Source: Irineochytrium annulatum
Taxonomy: Eukaryota > Chytridiomycota > Chytridiomycetes > Chytridiales > Chytridiaceae
DNA length: 31,611 nucleotides
Assembly (NCBI GenBank): GCA_027600665.1
Contig: JADGJL010000212.1
Span: 1-31,611 of the forward strand
Direction of reading: 5' to 3'
Part shown: positions 10,544-22,289 of the stretch, one piece after another
Numbering within the stretch: position 1 is the stretch's first letter
How the letters are laid out: every line of letters begins with the position of its first letter
Position numbers and translations under genes: made by a program
The notes under the pieces: generated by a model
What the model saw: the letters and a program-made list of their open reading frames with translations, nothing else
Told to the model about the DNA's origin: nothing
Database searches by the model: none

Positions 10544-13412
10544 ATGTCGCCCCCAGCCCCGGCCGCTCCAGCCCTCCTTAGCTCGGTCACTGCAAAGGCA
10601 TCGACCTCCCTCCATGTCAACACCGCTACTAAGCCCGGCACCACCCCGCCGACCAACCCGGCCGTTCGGCTCTCGGAGGAGCGGGTCCCTCTCCGCTACG
10701 AGGACGACGACGAGGGCGACGAAGTGGACAGATCGGCGGCCCTGGCGTCATCTCCGCCTGCGAACACTCCCTTACAGCACTTCCTGCTCGCGCAACAACA
10801 GGCCATGGAACGCCAGACCGCCCGTTCAAACACGACATCTATAAATTCATCCTCATCCTCGACCGTGCGGCCGGCCCGCGGCAGATCGCCATCGAACGCT
10901 TCGACCATGTACCCTGCAGACTTACAGCCGTCGTCGGCTCCGCAGCCGTCGCAGGGCACTGGCAGGCGCGCCTCAGCCTTCCTCCCATCCCTATTCGGAT
11001 CGGCCTTAGCTCCGCCAGTGCCGAAAGATCCGTTTCTGTCACCTTACTTGACCACATCCGGCTTGACTTCGCCCCGGATTTCCGGCGACTTGCAACAGCT
11101 ACCAGCAGCGCAACCCGCTCACTCGCAGCAACAGGTCCGACTAAGGAACGACATGCTTGCTTTAATGAATGACGAGTCCACGGCGGATGTGTTTGTGATT
11201 GTTGGAGAGGATCGTGTGGAATTCAAAAGCCACCGGTAAGTTTGCTGTTGTTGTATTCTTTGTTTGGCTGGTCAAGTAGGGTTTATGCTGACTTAGTCAC
11301 TCAGAATTATCCTCAACGCACGAAGCGAGTACTTCCGGAAATTGTTTGCGGCTTCTGTCCCCGATTCTCGTGCTCCTATACACGTGGACTTGACTTACTT
11401 GGATCGTAAGCTTATCCGTTTCGTATTGTGTGTACTAACTTTCTTCACCAGCTGATGCTTTCCGCATTGTGCTACGATTCTTGTACACCGCGGAAGAAGA
11501 GGACGAGGCGACGTCGCCGACGTCTTTGGATTGGCGTCTATGTTTGGAAGCTCACCGTGTCACTCAGTATCTTGGCATCTACGACCGGTCCATCTCTTAC
11601 TCACAGCATTATATCGAAATGTTCTCGGTCTTCTCCAAGCGCAACGACAGGGATACGTGCCGGGAGATGTGGCTGGCTGCCGATTCGTATGCGCTCGACG
11701 AGATCCTGGTCGGCTGCGCGCCGGAGTTTTGGAGGCTCTTTGGTGGGGACGAGGGTCGAGGAGATATCGCGTCCCTCCTCGGTGGACGGCTTGAGAGCCT
11801 TATCAAGGTTGTGAACGCGATCCCGTCGCACATGGAGACGCCTATCGGCCGGTTCCGCTTGGTCCGGTCGTGGCTAATGGCGAGACCACCACCTTCCTTA
11901 AACGATGACGAGCCCGACGTTGATCCGGTGCTCGAGTCTACGAAATACATCCCTCCGCCGGCTGCATCTGCCCTCTTCACACCCGAGCAGTCTCCCAAGT
12001 TTAACAGAATCGCCGACGAGGACGGCGTTGATGACAACGAGGAACTCGAGTCGTCCTCTTCCGCAAGAGCTAGCAATACCTCTCCTTTAGGTGGATATGC
12101 GTCGAAAGTGCTCTCACCGCCTCTATCACCGCCACCCGGAACTAACGCATCCTTGCCAACAACTTCAATGCCGACCGCCACCGTCACCGCGGCGACACCG
12201 ACGAGCCAATCGGTGAAACAAAAGCGCAGGGAGAGCCACATCTCCAACGTGACGTCAGCCTCGGCATCTACTTCGTCGACCCTCCGTCACCAACGCGCAA
12301 ACCAGTCCCCATCATTTTCTTCCTCGACCCAGCTCCGCCCGACGCTCACGACGGCTCTGACCGAGCGCTCGATCCGTCACCGCTTCCTTGCCCGCCTCGA
12401 CCTTCGCGGAATCACGGGGACGGAGCTGAGCGAGGAGGTCGAACCAAGCGGGCTGTTGGGTGACCGCCACCTCCTTAACCTGTACCGCTCCGCCGCGCTC
12501 GAGAAGGACGTGGCAATACAGCACTGGATCGTCCTCCCTTCGGGCTTTCATAGGAATAGGCTGGAGAGGAAAACGGGGACATGCATCCTCACGGGACATG
12601 CTGGGGTTGGGTTTGTCACATACTGCCTCGTCGACGGCGTGGCGAAGGAGGGAGGGAGATACTGCTACTGGACCGTGACGATTGTAGGCGGGCGGGAGGG
12701 GGCGATCGGGATCGGCGTGTCGGCCGATGGGCACCACGGGGGTGAGGAGCACGGGAACGTGGTCGTAGAGGCGTTCGAGAGGATAGGGGCCGCGCTGGGC
12801 ATGAAAGGTAACGGGGCCAAGCATCCGGCAGCGTTGACGTTGGGAGGTGAGCGAGACCATCTCGGCGGGCTCGTGCTCAGCTCAAATCTAAACGGTTCGC
12901 ACCATCACCTTGAGGACGAGGACGACTGGGACGTGGATCCCGAGACGCCCGCGCCACCGAGCTCCGGTTCGCTGCTGTCTCTCGCCACTGGAAGCCTCGG
13001 CAGATCAGCCTCGCGGTCAGCGCCGACAAGTCCGCTGACGGGTGCCGGGACCTTGTTTGGCGGCAGCGCGGCAGGTCCGCCGCTGCCTACCGGCGGACAG
13101 CAAGGGACGGCCGGCGTGACCGGCCTGGTGAGCTTAGTAGGGGAGGACGGCGGGTGGTCGTTGTGGAGCGACGGGAGCCTGAGAGTAGGCAAGATTTTTG
13201 TCGGGCGGCTTAAGGGCGGTGGGGTAACGTTCACACGCGGGGCGTCGATCACGATGAAGCTAGATATCATAGAGAGGACGTTGTCGTACGAGGTCGGTGG
13301 AGTGGATTGTGGAATTGCGTTCAGGAACCTCCCTCCGGTAGTGTATCCGTCAGTGTGCATGGCCGAGGGGGCGAGCGTCAGCGTTTCTCCTTTCGTACGG
13401 AGGAATTTGTAG
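10544..13412 (+). CDS. BTB/POZ and SPRY domain protein
   Basis: Three exons: 10544-11235, 11305-11405 and 11452-13412, giving 917 aa. The first 200 residues are Ser/Pro/Gln-rich. The BTB domain follows (residues about 203-320): DMLALMNDESTADVFVIVG, EFKSHR, then after the intron ILNARSEYFRKLF and AFRIVLRFLYTAEE. BTB domains usually dimerise and often serve as Cullin-3 adaptors. A long low-complexity linker follows. The C-terminal 290 residues form a SPRY-like domain: YWTVTIVGGREGAIGIGVS, GWSLWSDGSLRVGKIFVG, ITMKLDIIERTLSYEVGG and VVYPSVCMAEGASVSV. This domain is interrupted by a Ser/Pro/Gly-rich loop at about 12840-13130. A role as a ubiquitin-ligase substrate receptor is plausible but inferred. 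The true start may be 10544 or a later in-frame ATG near 10804; 10313 is unlikely because it lies inside the opposite gene. Confidence 0.83.
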
Positions 13413-13596
13413 ACATTAAACTTTTGCCTTCATCATTTTCTGCTTATCGACTGTTTAATAATCCATGTTTTTACCATTCTCGTACGTTGCTTTCTTTGGC
13501 CCTTATATCGACTCCTGCTGTAAGCTCATAAATTACAATCAGACGGTAAACGGGCAGGGATATGCAAATTGTCATGAAGATCGACGCGCTTGCACC

Positions 13597-16500
13597 ATGA
13601 ACGCGATACCCTCCCTGCAGACCGCGGAGTCGCTCGAGACGTACGTACCCCGCCACGTAAAGAACATCTGCACGATCGACCGCACACCAGGTGAGCATAA
13701 GGAGGACGATGTGCTGCCTTTCAGCGACGAGGACCAGAACGCGGCAGTGGCGCTGATCGATCTGAGCGGGTACTCCAGTGAGCTCGTTTGATTCCTTACG
13801 CGTCAATAGAGGTCTTGATGGTGTTCGCCTGTAGAGCTGACCACAAATATCGCCGAGCTCCTTGGCAATACGGGCTCCGCCGCCGACGTGTTGAAGAACA
13901 AAATCAACCCTCTATTTGATAAGCTCGTTGAGGTCTGCGTACGGCACTCGGGTGATATTTATAAGTTCGCGGTAAGGGCTTCGGTTCCCGCTGTTCTTCG
14001 CTTTTCGTGTCGTTTGCTTTCGACGCGTTGAAATCCTTCATCGCGCATAGGGCGACTCAATGATGGTGGCCTGGACCGCCGACACGTGTGGAACTCGATC
14101 GTCCCCGGTCTCACCCACCTCCGGCCCCATGATGGCAGAGCGGGCACTACTCTGCTGCCTGGACCTCCTGCAATCACTCAAACCAGAAAATCAATCACCT
14201 ATTCCATCCTCACTGTCATTACAAGCATACCCTCCTGCGCTGGGGAAACTTCTCGCGGAACCGTTGCGCTGTCACGTTGGCTTGGGATTGGGCTCCGTTC
14301 ATCGCGTGCACGTCGGTACGCCGGGCAGGAGGAGGGAGTGCTTTCTCGCAGGGCCGGCGTTGAATGATGCCGCAGGATGCCTTGATATTGCTGTGGCCGG
14401 GGAGGTGGCTATGGCCGCGTCGGCGTGGTCGCGGCTGGAAATGCTGCCCTCAGTGACAGAAAGCGTTGCCGGGGGCGGCAAGAGGACGAAAGGGTCCTAT
14501 GTGATCCTGGGTACAGAGCTAGCGGAGAGGGTTGTACGCGGGAAGGGTTGGACCGCACCGCCGTCGACTGGGCCGGCGAAATGGATGAAGCCTGGGAAGA
14601 CTCTTGCGCCTTGGTGTAAGGAGTACGTGAATGAGTCGACGGTGCACTGGCTGGAAGCAAATTTAAAAGAAACTCAAGGAGGTTTTAACATGTTGAGAAC
14701 CGTATCTGTGGTTTTTGCAAAGTTCCCTTTAACGTCGGAGGCGCTCACCAATAATGTCGTATGTGCAATTCAAGTTTGTCAAGTCTAATCTCCTCAGACC
14801 GATGATGCGCAGCGAATACTTGCGGTTACTCAACACGTAATGGAACTGATTGTTCACATTCTGGAGGAATCAAAAGGTGTGGTTACTAAGTTTTCTGCTG
14901 TTAACCGCTGCGACAGGCACACTTCGACAACTGGCTGTGGATGATAAAGGAGCTACGGCGCTTCTTGTATGGGGTGAGTTTTTTGTTCAATTTTTCCCCC
15001 TAAGCTTGCACACGTCAGGGCTCCCTCCATATGCGAATCAAAATGATGCCACACACGCAATCCGCGCCGCGACCGCAATTAAGACCGGATTCCGTGAGAT
15101 TTTTGGCGACGACTTTTCCATCGGAGTTACCTCCGGCTCCATGTGCGTTGCATTTAGTTTGTGAAGCTAATTACATGGTCCACAGATTCACTGGCTCCAT
15201 TGGCAACGAAGCACGAAGCGACCACTCGATTCTTGGTCGCGCCGTCAATGAGGCGGCCCGCCTAATGTGTCTCCCGCAAGCGAAAGGCGGCGTCGTCTGC
15301 GACGCAGCGACTCACGCTATCACCCGCTCCTACTTTCGCTTTCGCCGCTTGAGCAGTCAAGAGCGCCAGGTTATCCTTAAGGGGTCCAGTCGGCCCGTAG
15401 AAATATTTATGCCGACATCTCCGCGCTCGACGCCGAAGAATGAGAACAGGTGGCGGGCAATTTCTTCCACGACGAGCCCTCTGCCGCCGACCGCGACGGT
15501 AGCTAGTCCGGAGAAGGGGACAACAAAAGCTGGGTCAGCTATGGCGAAGGTCTTCGACGCGTCAGTTGAATCTCTGACAGCATCTGTAGACTTAATCGGA
15601 AGGTTTGCGGAGAAGTCGATCATTACTCAAGCCGTAAGGGAATGGGACGTCCGCTGCGCCGCCAACTTGGCGGTGAAGGTTACCGATGGTCATGCGGGAG
15701 GCTTCGCGAGAAGGATTGTACTGACAGGAGAAACTGGCCAGGGGAAGAGCACGCTCGGAGAGTTCTTTGTGGACAGGTGCAAAGAAGTTAGGGCCATCGT
15801 CTGTACTGCGCGGGCAAGTGAAAGCGAGGTAGACAAGGACTGGGTTCATGGTCACCCTAACATAGTCTTATACTAGTCGTCGACCCCATTTTATTGTTTT
15901 AAGCAAATTCTTCTTAGCCTGTTGCAGCAAGTCCGCAAGGCTCTTCCGGACCTTCATGAAGTCAAGGCCTCGTCAACGAGTATGAACTCTATTTCGAGCC
16001 TTCAAAGCCCTTGCAGAACCGAGATTGCAGACTTCGAAAGCACGGACACAAATCTTCCGACCGTAGCGCCCGAGCCAGACGCTTTGAACCCGTTTGGCGA
16101 TGAGGACTTCACGGTGCATTCTTCAGAGCCTCCAGCACCGTCAATGCATTTTGATGGCGATCGTCTTCTCGAAGATGAGGAAGATAATTCACGCGTGATT
16201 CGACATTCAATCGCAGCCGGCACTCGCTTGAGCCTGATACAGAGCCGAACAAAGCATAGCATCACATCACCTAACAACGAAGCAAAGGAGGTTTCAACAA
16301 CAGCGGCCCAGCTGGTCCCCTTGATAGTTACCACCTCAAACGCCACGTCAAGACAAGCGCCCGCGGCCGGGATGCTACAACAGGCCACCTCGTCAGAATT
16401 TAGCTCAACCGGAGCAGCTTTGGACGGAACCGGCTCGGCACATTCGTTGGCGACGAGCTCGTTGGAGTCGTTGCAACTCGACCCGAGGGATGTAGAAATT

Positions 16501-17835
16501 ACGCTCCTGGACCTCTTTACTCGTCTCAAGGAACCGATCGAGAACCTTGCGCTGCTGAATGCGCTGCTTGGTTGTCGCTTTGAGGTTACCACGGAAATAC
16601 TAAAACTCGAGGAGCCGGATCGGCAAGACGTAATAAAAAGAATGATAACTAGGCTGCTCACTAAGGTCCCGAGTGCATTCGGTGTCCCGATTGCGATTAT
16701 GATCGACGACGTACAGGTATATTCACCCTTATTGTGTTTCGCATATATTAATATGCCGTTAAGTTCCAAGACCTTGACGGATGGAAGCTAACCAAAAAGA
16801 TATTTGACAAATGCCCGTCGCTTTTGATACTGATTAGTTCCACGCGTGAACAGGTACCATTACGCCACAATGCCCCGTCAGCAATCGTGATCTTTAACAG
16901 CATCTTGCAGGAATACCCTCCAGAGACGCAACCTTACATTCATTCCGCTATCATTCACCCCTACGCGGAGCCCATTACGCTCCTTAAGCTGGACGTTGGT
17001 TCTTCGGAGCGCTTCATTTTAAACTTTCTCCGGCCTTCGGGCGTGACAAAAGTGGACGGTGGTCTTCTTGGGGCCATCCACGAGAAGACGGACGGCAACT
17101 TTCTGGGCCTAAAGATTGTCTGTGAGTCGCTTCTGCTGGAATTGCAAGGCGACGCAAGCAAAGTCGTGATGACGCCGCTTTCCCCGCCCACGGGGACGTT
17201 TTCGGTCCAAGATGGGGAGTTGGCAAGCTTATCAGCGGGGGTCGCGATTGATCGCTGTCTACCGGAGAGTTCGCAGCTGGCCATGATCCCGATGTACGGT
17301 GAGTGAGCAAGAGGGGGACAGCAGCGCGATTGTTGGCCGCTAACGCATTTCAAAGACCGACTTTCCCCAGAGATGAAGAGGGTGCTGGCCATAGCATCGT
17401 GTATAGGACAGCACTTCCAGCTTAAAACGCTTTGGAAGGTTTGCGTCCAGCGTGACGAGAGGACGATGGAAATTCTGGGTGAGATAGCTGAGCATCAACT
17501 CAAGACATTGATAACGTCAGGTAGTTGCAGGCCTTGTCTAACCGTGAACCTCACTGACATGACTTGTGGCAGAGGACAAGTACGCGTTCCTCCGTAACAC
17601 GAACTCAACCCACGCCTCAACTCGGGTCGGTGGCCGCGCCACCTACAGCTTCCGAAACGGCTTTATTCAAAAGGGCATATACCATACGATAACTGAGGAA
17701 GACAAACGGAGCATTCATGGGAGCATTGTGTCAGTTCTCATGGATGGGGTAGCTGCCGACGACGACGCCATCACGACATTGTCGTACCACACCTTCCGCG
17801 CGGGACTCACAGAGCAGTCTCACTCCGTAAAATAG
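13597..17835 (+). CDS. ADCY10-like: Soluble (ADCY10-type) adenylyl cyclase with ATPase domain
   Basis: Eleven exons: 13597-13777, 13835-13971, 14051-14758, 14798-14876, 14917-14973, 15019-15142, 15186-15828, 15904-16716, 16764-17298, 17356-17520 and 17573-17835. The joined frame is 1234 aa. Cyclase domain C1 has the two metal Asp residues, D55 (ALIDLSGYS) and D108 (IYKFAGDSMMVAW), with spacing close to human sAC D47/D99. C2 contains TLRQLAVDDKGA (K379, ATP-binding Lys) and GRAVNEAARLM (N450, R454, catalytic pair). An AAA/NTPase module follows: Walker A GETGQGKST (610-618) and Walker B IAIMIDDVQ (about 906-914). Between them is a Ser/Thr-rich acidic insertion (about 664-843). After it come ILISSTREQ and RLSPEMKRVLAIASCIG, typical of this family. 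The long C-terminal TPR-like part of animal sAC (about 1600 aa) is absent. All catalytic residues are kept, so activity is likely; bicarbonate control is inferred. Confidence 0.92.
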
Positions 17836-18036
17836 AATTATGTTCTCTTCCAACAAAAGTCCACTCGGTTATTAATAGCCGCCACCCCATCCATCCCTCC
17901 CACATCCAAAACTGGAGTTTTCCGCGCCGGAGCAGGACGCTTCCGAGGGGTCGCACGTCAGGACGGCATCGAATCACAGGATTGCCGTGGCGGCAATAGG
18001 CATGCTTGCCGAGCCGGTCAGACGGGAACTCCTTGA

Positions 18037-19316
18037 GTGCAGTCAGCTCTGTTACCGAGAATCCGCCATGCAACCCTTCGCCGATTCGGCGACGACGTCC
18101 TCAGATGCATCGTGCATCAGCTTAATCCGCAGGCGCCGGTCGGCAAGGTCGCTCTGTACGCCTGCCTCCTGTCCTCGACATCCCTCTTCAAGCTGACTGC
18201 TCCCGTGCTCTGGTCCGTCGCGCACCTGGACAATACCGACATCGTGGGCGGAAAGCTGGTGGTGAGGGTCTCGGCGACGCGGCGGAGGAGGCCGTTGGAT
18301 GACCGAGGTCGTTCGCGTGGTGGTGGGATGTGTATTTGCGTTCAGTGCGTCGTCGTCGTCTACACATCAGCCTTGGCGACAAACATCGAGCCAGCTGTGC
18401 TTGGGAGTTACCTGCGGAGGCTTGACGACGTCAGCGTGGACGGCGAGCTTCCCATTATGATGGAGACCACAAATATAGTGGCCGGCCTACGTTGCTTTGA
18501 GCGTTGGAGTCAATGGGTTCTGAATCTACTCGAGCGCACGGCTGTCGCGCCGAAGGTGACGATTATCAGAGATGAGCTTCCGGAAACCATTGAGCCGCTT
18601 GTCCGCCATCGCAGCCTTCGAAAGCTGGAAATTTCATGCTCTTCCTACTTGCCTGTCGGAGACATCGTCAAAAAATCACCTGGTCTTTTAAGCCTGAGCG
18701 GACACTGGCTATCCCCAACAACCTGCCGACTTGTCGCAATTCCTGGCATCGAAAATCTTTTGTTGATGTTCGAGACGGATGACGATCTGTCGGAGCTGAT
18801 GCACCCCATCCCGCAGCTCCGAAACTTAGTGGAACTCTCAATTCTCTGTAACAGCGATTTGGCTCGCAGAAGCCCTCTCCCGATGTGCGTGAACAAAGCT
18901 GTTACGGGGCTACCCCGTCATAAACAGTTGTCCACGATTTCAATTAGCACAGTTAAGCTGCCATGCTGCGTCCCGAAACTGCAAAACCTTTCAATCGCCG
19001 GCTCAGAACTGATTGTCTTCGAGAGCTTGATAACATGTGGAATGCCTGCGTTGCAAGCGATCAGGCTCAAAGTCGAGACGACTGTGTGTCCAAACAAAAT
19101 ATGCCCCTCAAAAGCGTTGAAGAGATGCACTTGAATTTCGCGCTTACCCCTGATCTCTGCACGGCGCTGCTTTCTCGACCCCAATCCTACGTGGCACTTG
19201 GTTTTCATTGTCCAGGTGGTCAATGCAATGGTCTTCTCGATGCTGATAGTATCATCAAGAGTATGGCAGGCGTCTGCAAGACTGGAGGCACGGCGCCACT
19301 GCACGATGCTTGGTGA
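18037..19316 (+). pseudogene. F-box/leucine-rich-like gene with frame breaks
   Basis: The frame 18037-19134 resembles a fungal F-box protein. It has an F-box-like start (FGDDVLRCIVHQL, then ACLLSSTSLFKLTAPVLWSV) followed by leucine-rich stretches (SLRKLEISCSS, LRNLVELSIL, VPKLQNLSIAG). An intron at about 18262-18345 (GTGAGG...TTCAG, 84 nt) is likely. The F-box frame has no ATG: the nearest (18002, 18069) lie in another frame. At the 3' end the frame stops at 19134, while an overlapping frame runs on from about 19101 (SVEEMHLNFALTPDLC) to 19316. Two small indels, or unusual introns, would explain this. It may therefore be a recent pseudogene or contain sequencing errors. A more decayed paralogue lies at about 22290-23412. 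Function as an SCF ubiquitin-ligase adaptor is only a family inference. Confidence 0.55.
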
Positions 19317-20091
19317 AAATAGATAGGTATTAGGAGTGACAGATGCTCTATGTCTGTTGCTCATATTGTGGTTGCGGATTTTTGAGTGCGTTATGCCTTA
19401 GTGTGGTTGCTTTAAGTCATTACTTACTCGACTATAATTACTGTTGTTTGTCGCAGAAAAGCAGGGATGGTAGCTATGTGTAATTCCGTCCGCTCATGTT
19501 TACAGAAGCGCGTGCAAGTGCTATCGGTTGTATTTCTTTTTTCAATCCAGCTTCTTCTAAAATACGCTGAGATGACTCAAGCTATCTTCATTTGCATCGT
19601 TTTTAATACTTCCACATTCTGTAAGATTTGGAGCTAGCTCTGCACAATGCGACTACTAATCTCCAAATCGGACCTAAAATAGCGATGGCTTCGGTTCGGA
19701 CAACTTTTCGGTCCATGGCGTTGTGGAACCACATCTGCTGGTCAACATACTTGCTCGCACTTAAATTTGGTGCAAGTTACATTTATTGCCGTTCATGCAC
19801 ATTTCGATCGCCTGCTAGCTGTATAGAGTAACGCGCAATCAACCAAAAAGGGTGGTGTAAAGACTCAGCAAGCACATTCGCGAACGCAGAAACTCTGTCT
19901 CGAATACGATCAGACGTATAGGAGGACTCCTCTGCATTTATTATCAGGTCTCTCTCAATCCAAATTCAACCTGTCACCAAGTGAAGAATAAACAAAAAGA
20001 TGACATGATAAACAAGTCGTGGGGAATAATTCTAGGCGCACATTCCAGAGCACCCGATGCAAAAAAAAAAGAAGAAAAAACCACATCCTCT
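19317..20091. other. Convergent intergenic region
   Basis: This is AT-richer sequence between the F-box-like gene (+) and the aminotransferase gene (-). An A10 run lies at about 20061-20070, close to the aminotransferase stop codon. The only open frame over 60 codons (19628-19831) lacks any recognisable feature. I see no gene. Confidence 0.45.
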
Positions 20092-21837
20092 CTACTTCGT
20101 AACTTCGTGAATGGCCTCGGCAAGGTACTTAACGTTCCCGCTTGTGATGCCCGCAATTGAGATCCTCCCGTCCTTCGTGAGGTATACCGAGAACTCCTTC
20201 ATAAGCCTGTCGACCTGCTCCGGCTTCAAGCCCGTGAAGCAGAACATCCCAATCTGGTTCGTCACGTGCGACCAGTCGTGCTTCGATCCGTAGGTGTCGA
20301 CCAAGTGCGATTTAAGCTGCGACCGCATGGAGATGATGCGGTCCGCCATGATCTTCACCTCCTTGTGCCTTCCATCGCAACCGTTAACGAAGAAAAGAGA
20401 AAGACCAAGGTTAAATTACCATTCGGACGTCAGTTCGGGCTTCGACAAAACCTCCTGCACTATCCTCGCGCCGCTCAGGGGCGGATTCGAGTACATTGGC
20501 CTGACGAGGATTTTAACCTGGCTGTCAACTCTCTTCTTCTCGTCCCCATCTTTCGTCACGATCGAGAAAAGCCCGACGCGCTCCCCGTACAGGCCGAGGT
20601 TCTTTGCAAAACTCTGAGCGAGAATGACGTTATGCCCCTCGCGCACGAAATGGCGGAGCGCGAACGCGTCCTTCGACGGGTCCCCGGACGCGAAGCCCTG
20701 GTAGGCCATGTCGAAGAAGGCGAGATGGCGTTTGGACTTCAGAACGTCGGAGAGGGAGCGCCACTGAGACTCGGTCGGGTCCACACCCGTCGGGTTGTGG
20801 GCGCAGGCGTGCAGTAATATAATGGATTCGTCCGGCAAATTCTTAAAGAAGGAAAGCGCGTTCAACACATTAAGAAATGATAGACTTCTCCCTCGTGCGC
20901 CATTTTCCCACAATCATACCTTCAGATCCTCCTTCATGCCTTCGAAATCCAACCCGTTGGTCTTCTTATCAAAGTATCGGTACTGCTGAACCTTCATGCC
21001 CGCATCCCTGACGATGTTCGCGTGGTTACCCCACGAAGGCGTCGGCAAATGCACGACCTTCCCACCCTGGCCCTGGTAGAACCGGTTCAGGAACTCCATC
21101 CCAATCCTCAAAGCGCCTGTCCCTGAGAGGGACTGGCAGGTAACGAGCCTGTCTTCGGAAATCGGGGCGGAGTCAGAGCCGTAGGCCAGGACGGCGGCGA
21201 GCTTGTTGTAGGCGGGAAGGCCGGTGATGCCGAGGTACTCCTTGTCGAGTTTGGACTCGAAGATGATTTTTTCGGCCTTAAACGCGATGTGAATCAGTTT
21301 GCATACAAAAAAGCAAAGCGGTACCTTTTTCACGCACTCCAAGACGTACGGCTTGTTCTTGTCGTCGCGGTAAGCACCAACGCCGAGATTCATCTGTCAG
21401 AAGAATATCCATCCCATGTAAGTCCCCAGCTGAACCACAACCTCAACACAAATACCTTCTTTGGGTTCGAGTCCGCCCTGAAAGCCTCAGTCACGCCAAG
21501 GATCGGGTCGGGGGGGCCTGAAAGATGCACGAACGCGGTCAGATTCAGTCAGAGGCGATCCACCAAAAGGCTCCGCAGTCCACTCCCAGCATCCTCCCTC
21601 CTAATCTGAGGCGAGAAGGGAGCCGACATACACACGACGGAGGGCAATGGATGTAGGATCGCGTCCGTCGGTTCCCATGGTCCTCGTTCCCCTTTTCGCA
21701 TCACCAAGCGTTCCAAGGTAAGTACCTTGTTGGATGTGGGCCCACGTCGAGGCGGCGCGAGTGCCGATCGTGGCGACGCGGAACCTGGGCGGCGCGGCCG
21801 CCGCGCAGGCGAAGAGGCGCGAGGAAGAGATCATCAT
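20092..21837 (-). CDS. GOT2: Mitochondrial aspartate aminotransferase
   Basis: This enzyme uses pyridoxal phosphate to interconvert aspartate plus 2-oxoglutarate with oxaloacetate plus glutamate (malate-aspartate shuttle, nitrogen metabolism). Six exons: 21837-21726, 21517-21456, 21393-21325, 21276-20920, 20841-20420 and 20368-20092, giving 432 aa, the usual length. The N-terminus ([20 protein letters not shown], then [11 protein letters not shown]) is basic, Ser/Ala-rich and free of acidic residues, so it looks like a mitochondrial presequence. Family motifs in order are [81 protein letters not shown] and [16 protein letters not shown]280 in the last is the PLP-binding lysine. The C-terminus has [18 protein letters not shown]. 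The start is the first ATG of the presequence; upstream in-frame codons to 21933 lack targeting character. Confidence 0.96.
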
Positions 21838-22289
21838 TAGGACTTCGCCAGAAAACGCAAATGCTCGAGTTCCAAGATTCGTTGAAGGCCAGGATCGCGA
21901 ACCAGGGGCTCCGTTCTTTAGTCTGCGGTCCACCCTCTGCCAGCTTGGCAGTCCACATCCCCATAGGGCGCTCTTCTACCCCCTAGAAACGCCTCTAAGG
22001 TAAGGTCGGCGTCATGGCGTAAAATTAACCGCATCTGACCCTAATCGCTATCAGACGCTGAAGTGACCGGCTCGCCCGATCGTTTCTTCGATCCTGCTCG
22101 TCTCGTTCAGAACTGCAACGCGTATTGTTCCCCTGGGTCCGCATAGCCAGTCTGAGGCCCACGCCCAGATATTTTCCTTCGACGACACTCCTACGCCACA
22201 TCTTGTGACAGCTGGAACCACAGGCCCGCATTGGCCGTCTCACGCTGTTCTCATACCTCCTGCCGAAAATCAGCCCCCATCCTCTTGTC
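21838..22289. other. Region upstream of aminotransferase gene
   Basis: No credible gene is seen. It should contain the promoter of the - strand aminotransferase gene and the boundary of the decayed F-box paralogue. The short frames on both strands have no recognisable motif. Confidence 0.4.

Noticed and set aside
17366..17371. Alternative acceptor CCCCAG for cyclase exon 10
   Set aside because: The acceptor 15 nt upstream (CAAAG) keeps the family motif DRLSPEMKRVL; the two are in the same frame, so the choice is not certain.
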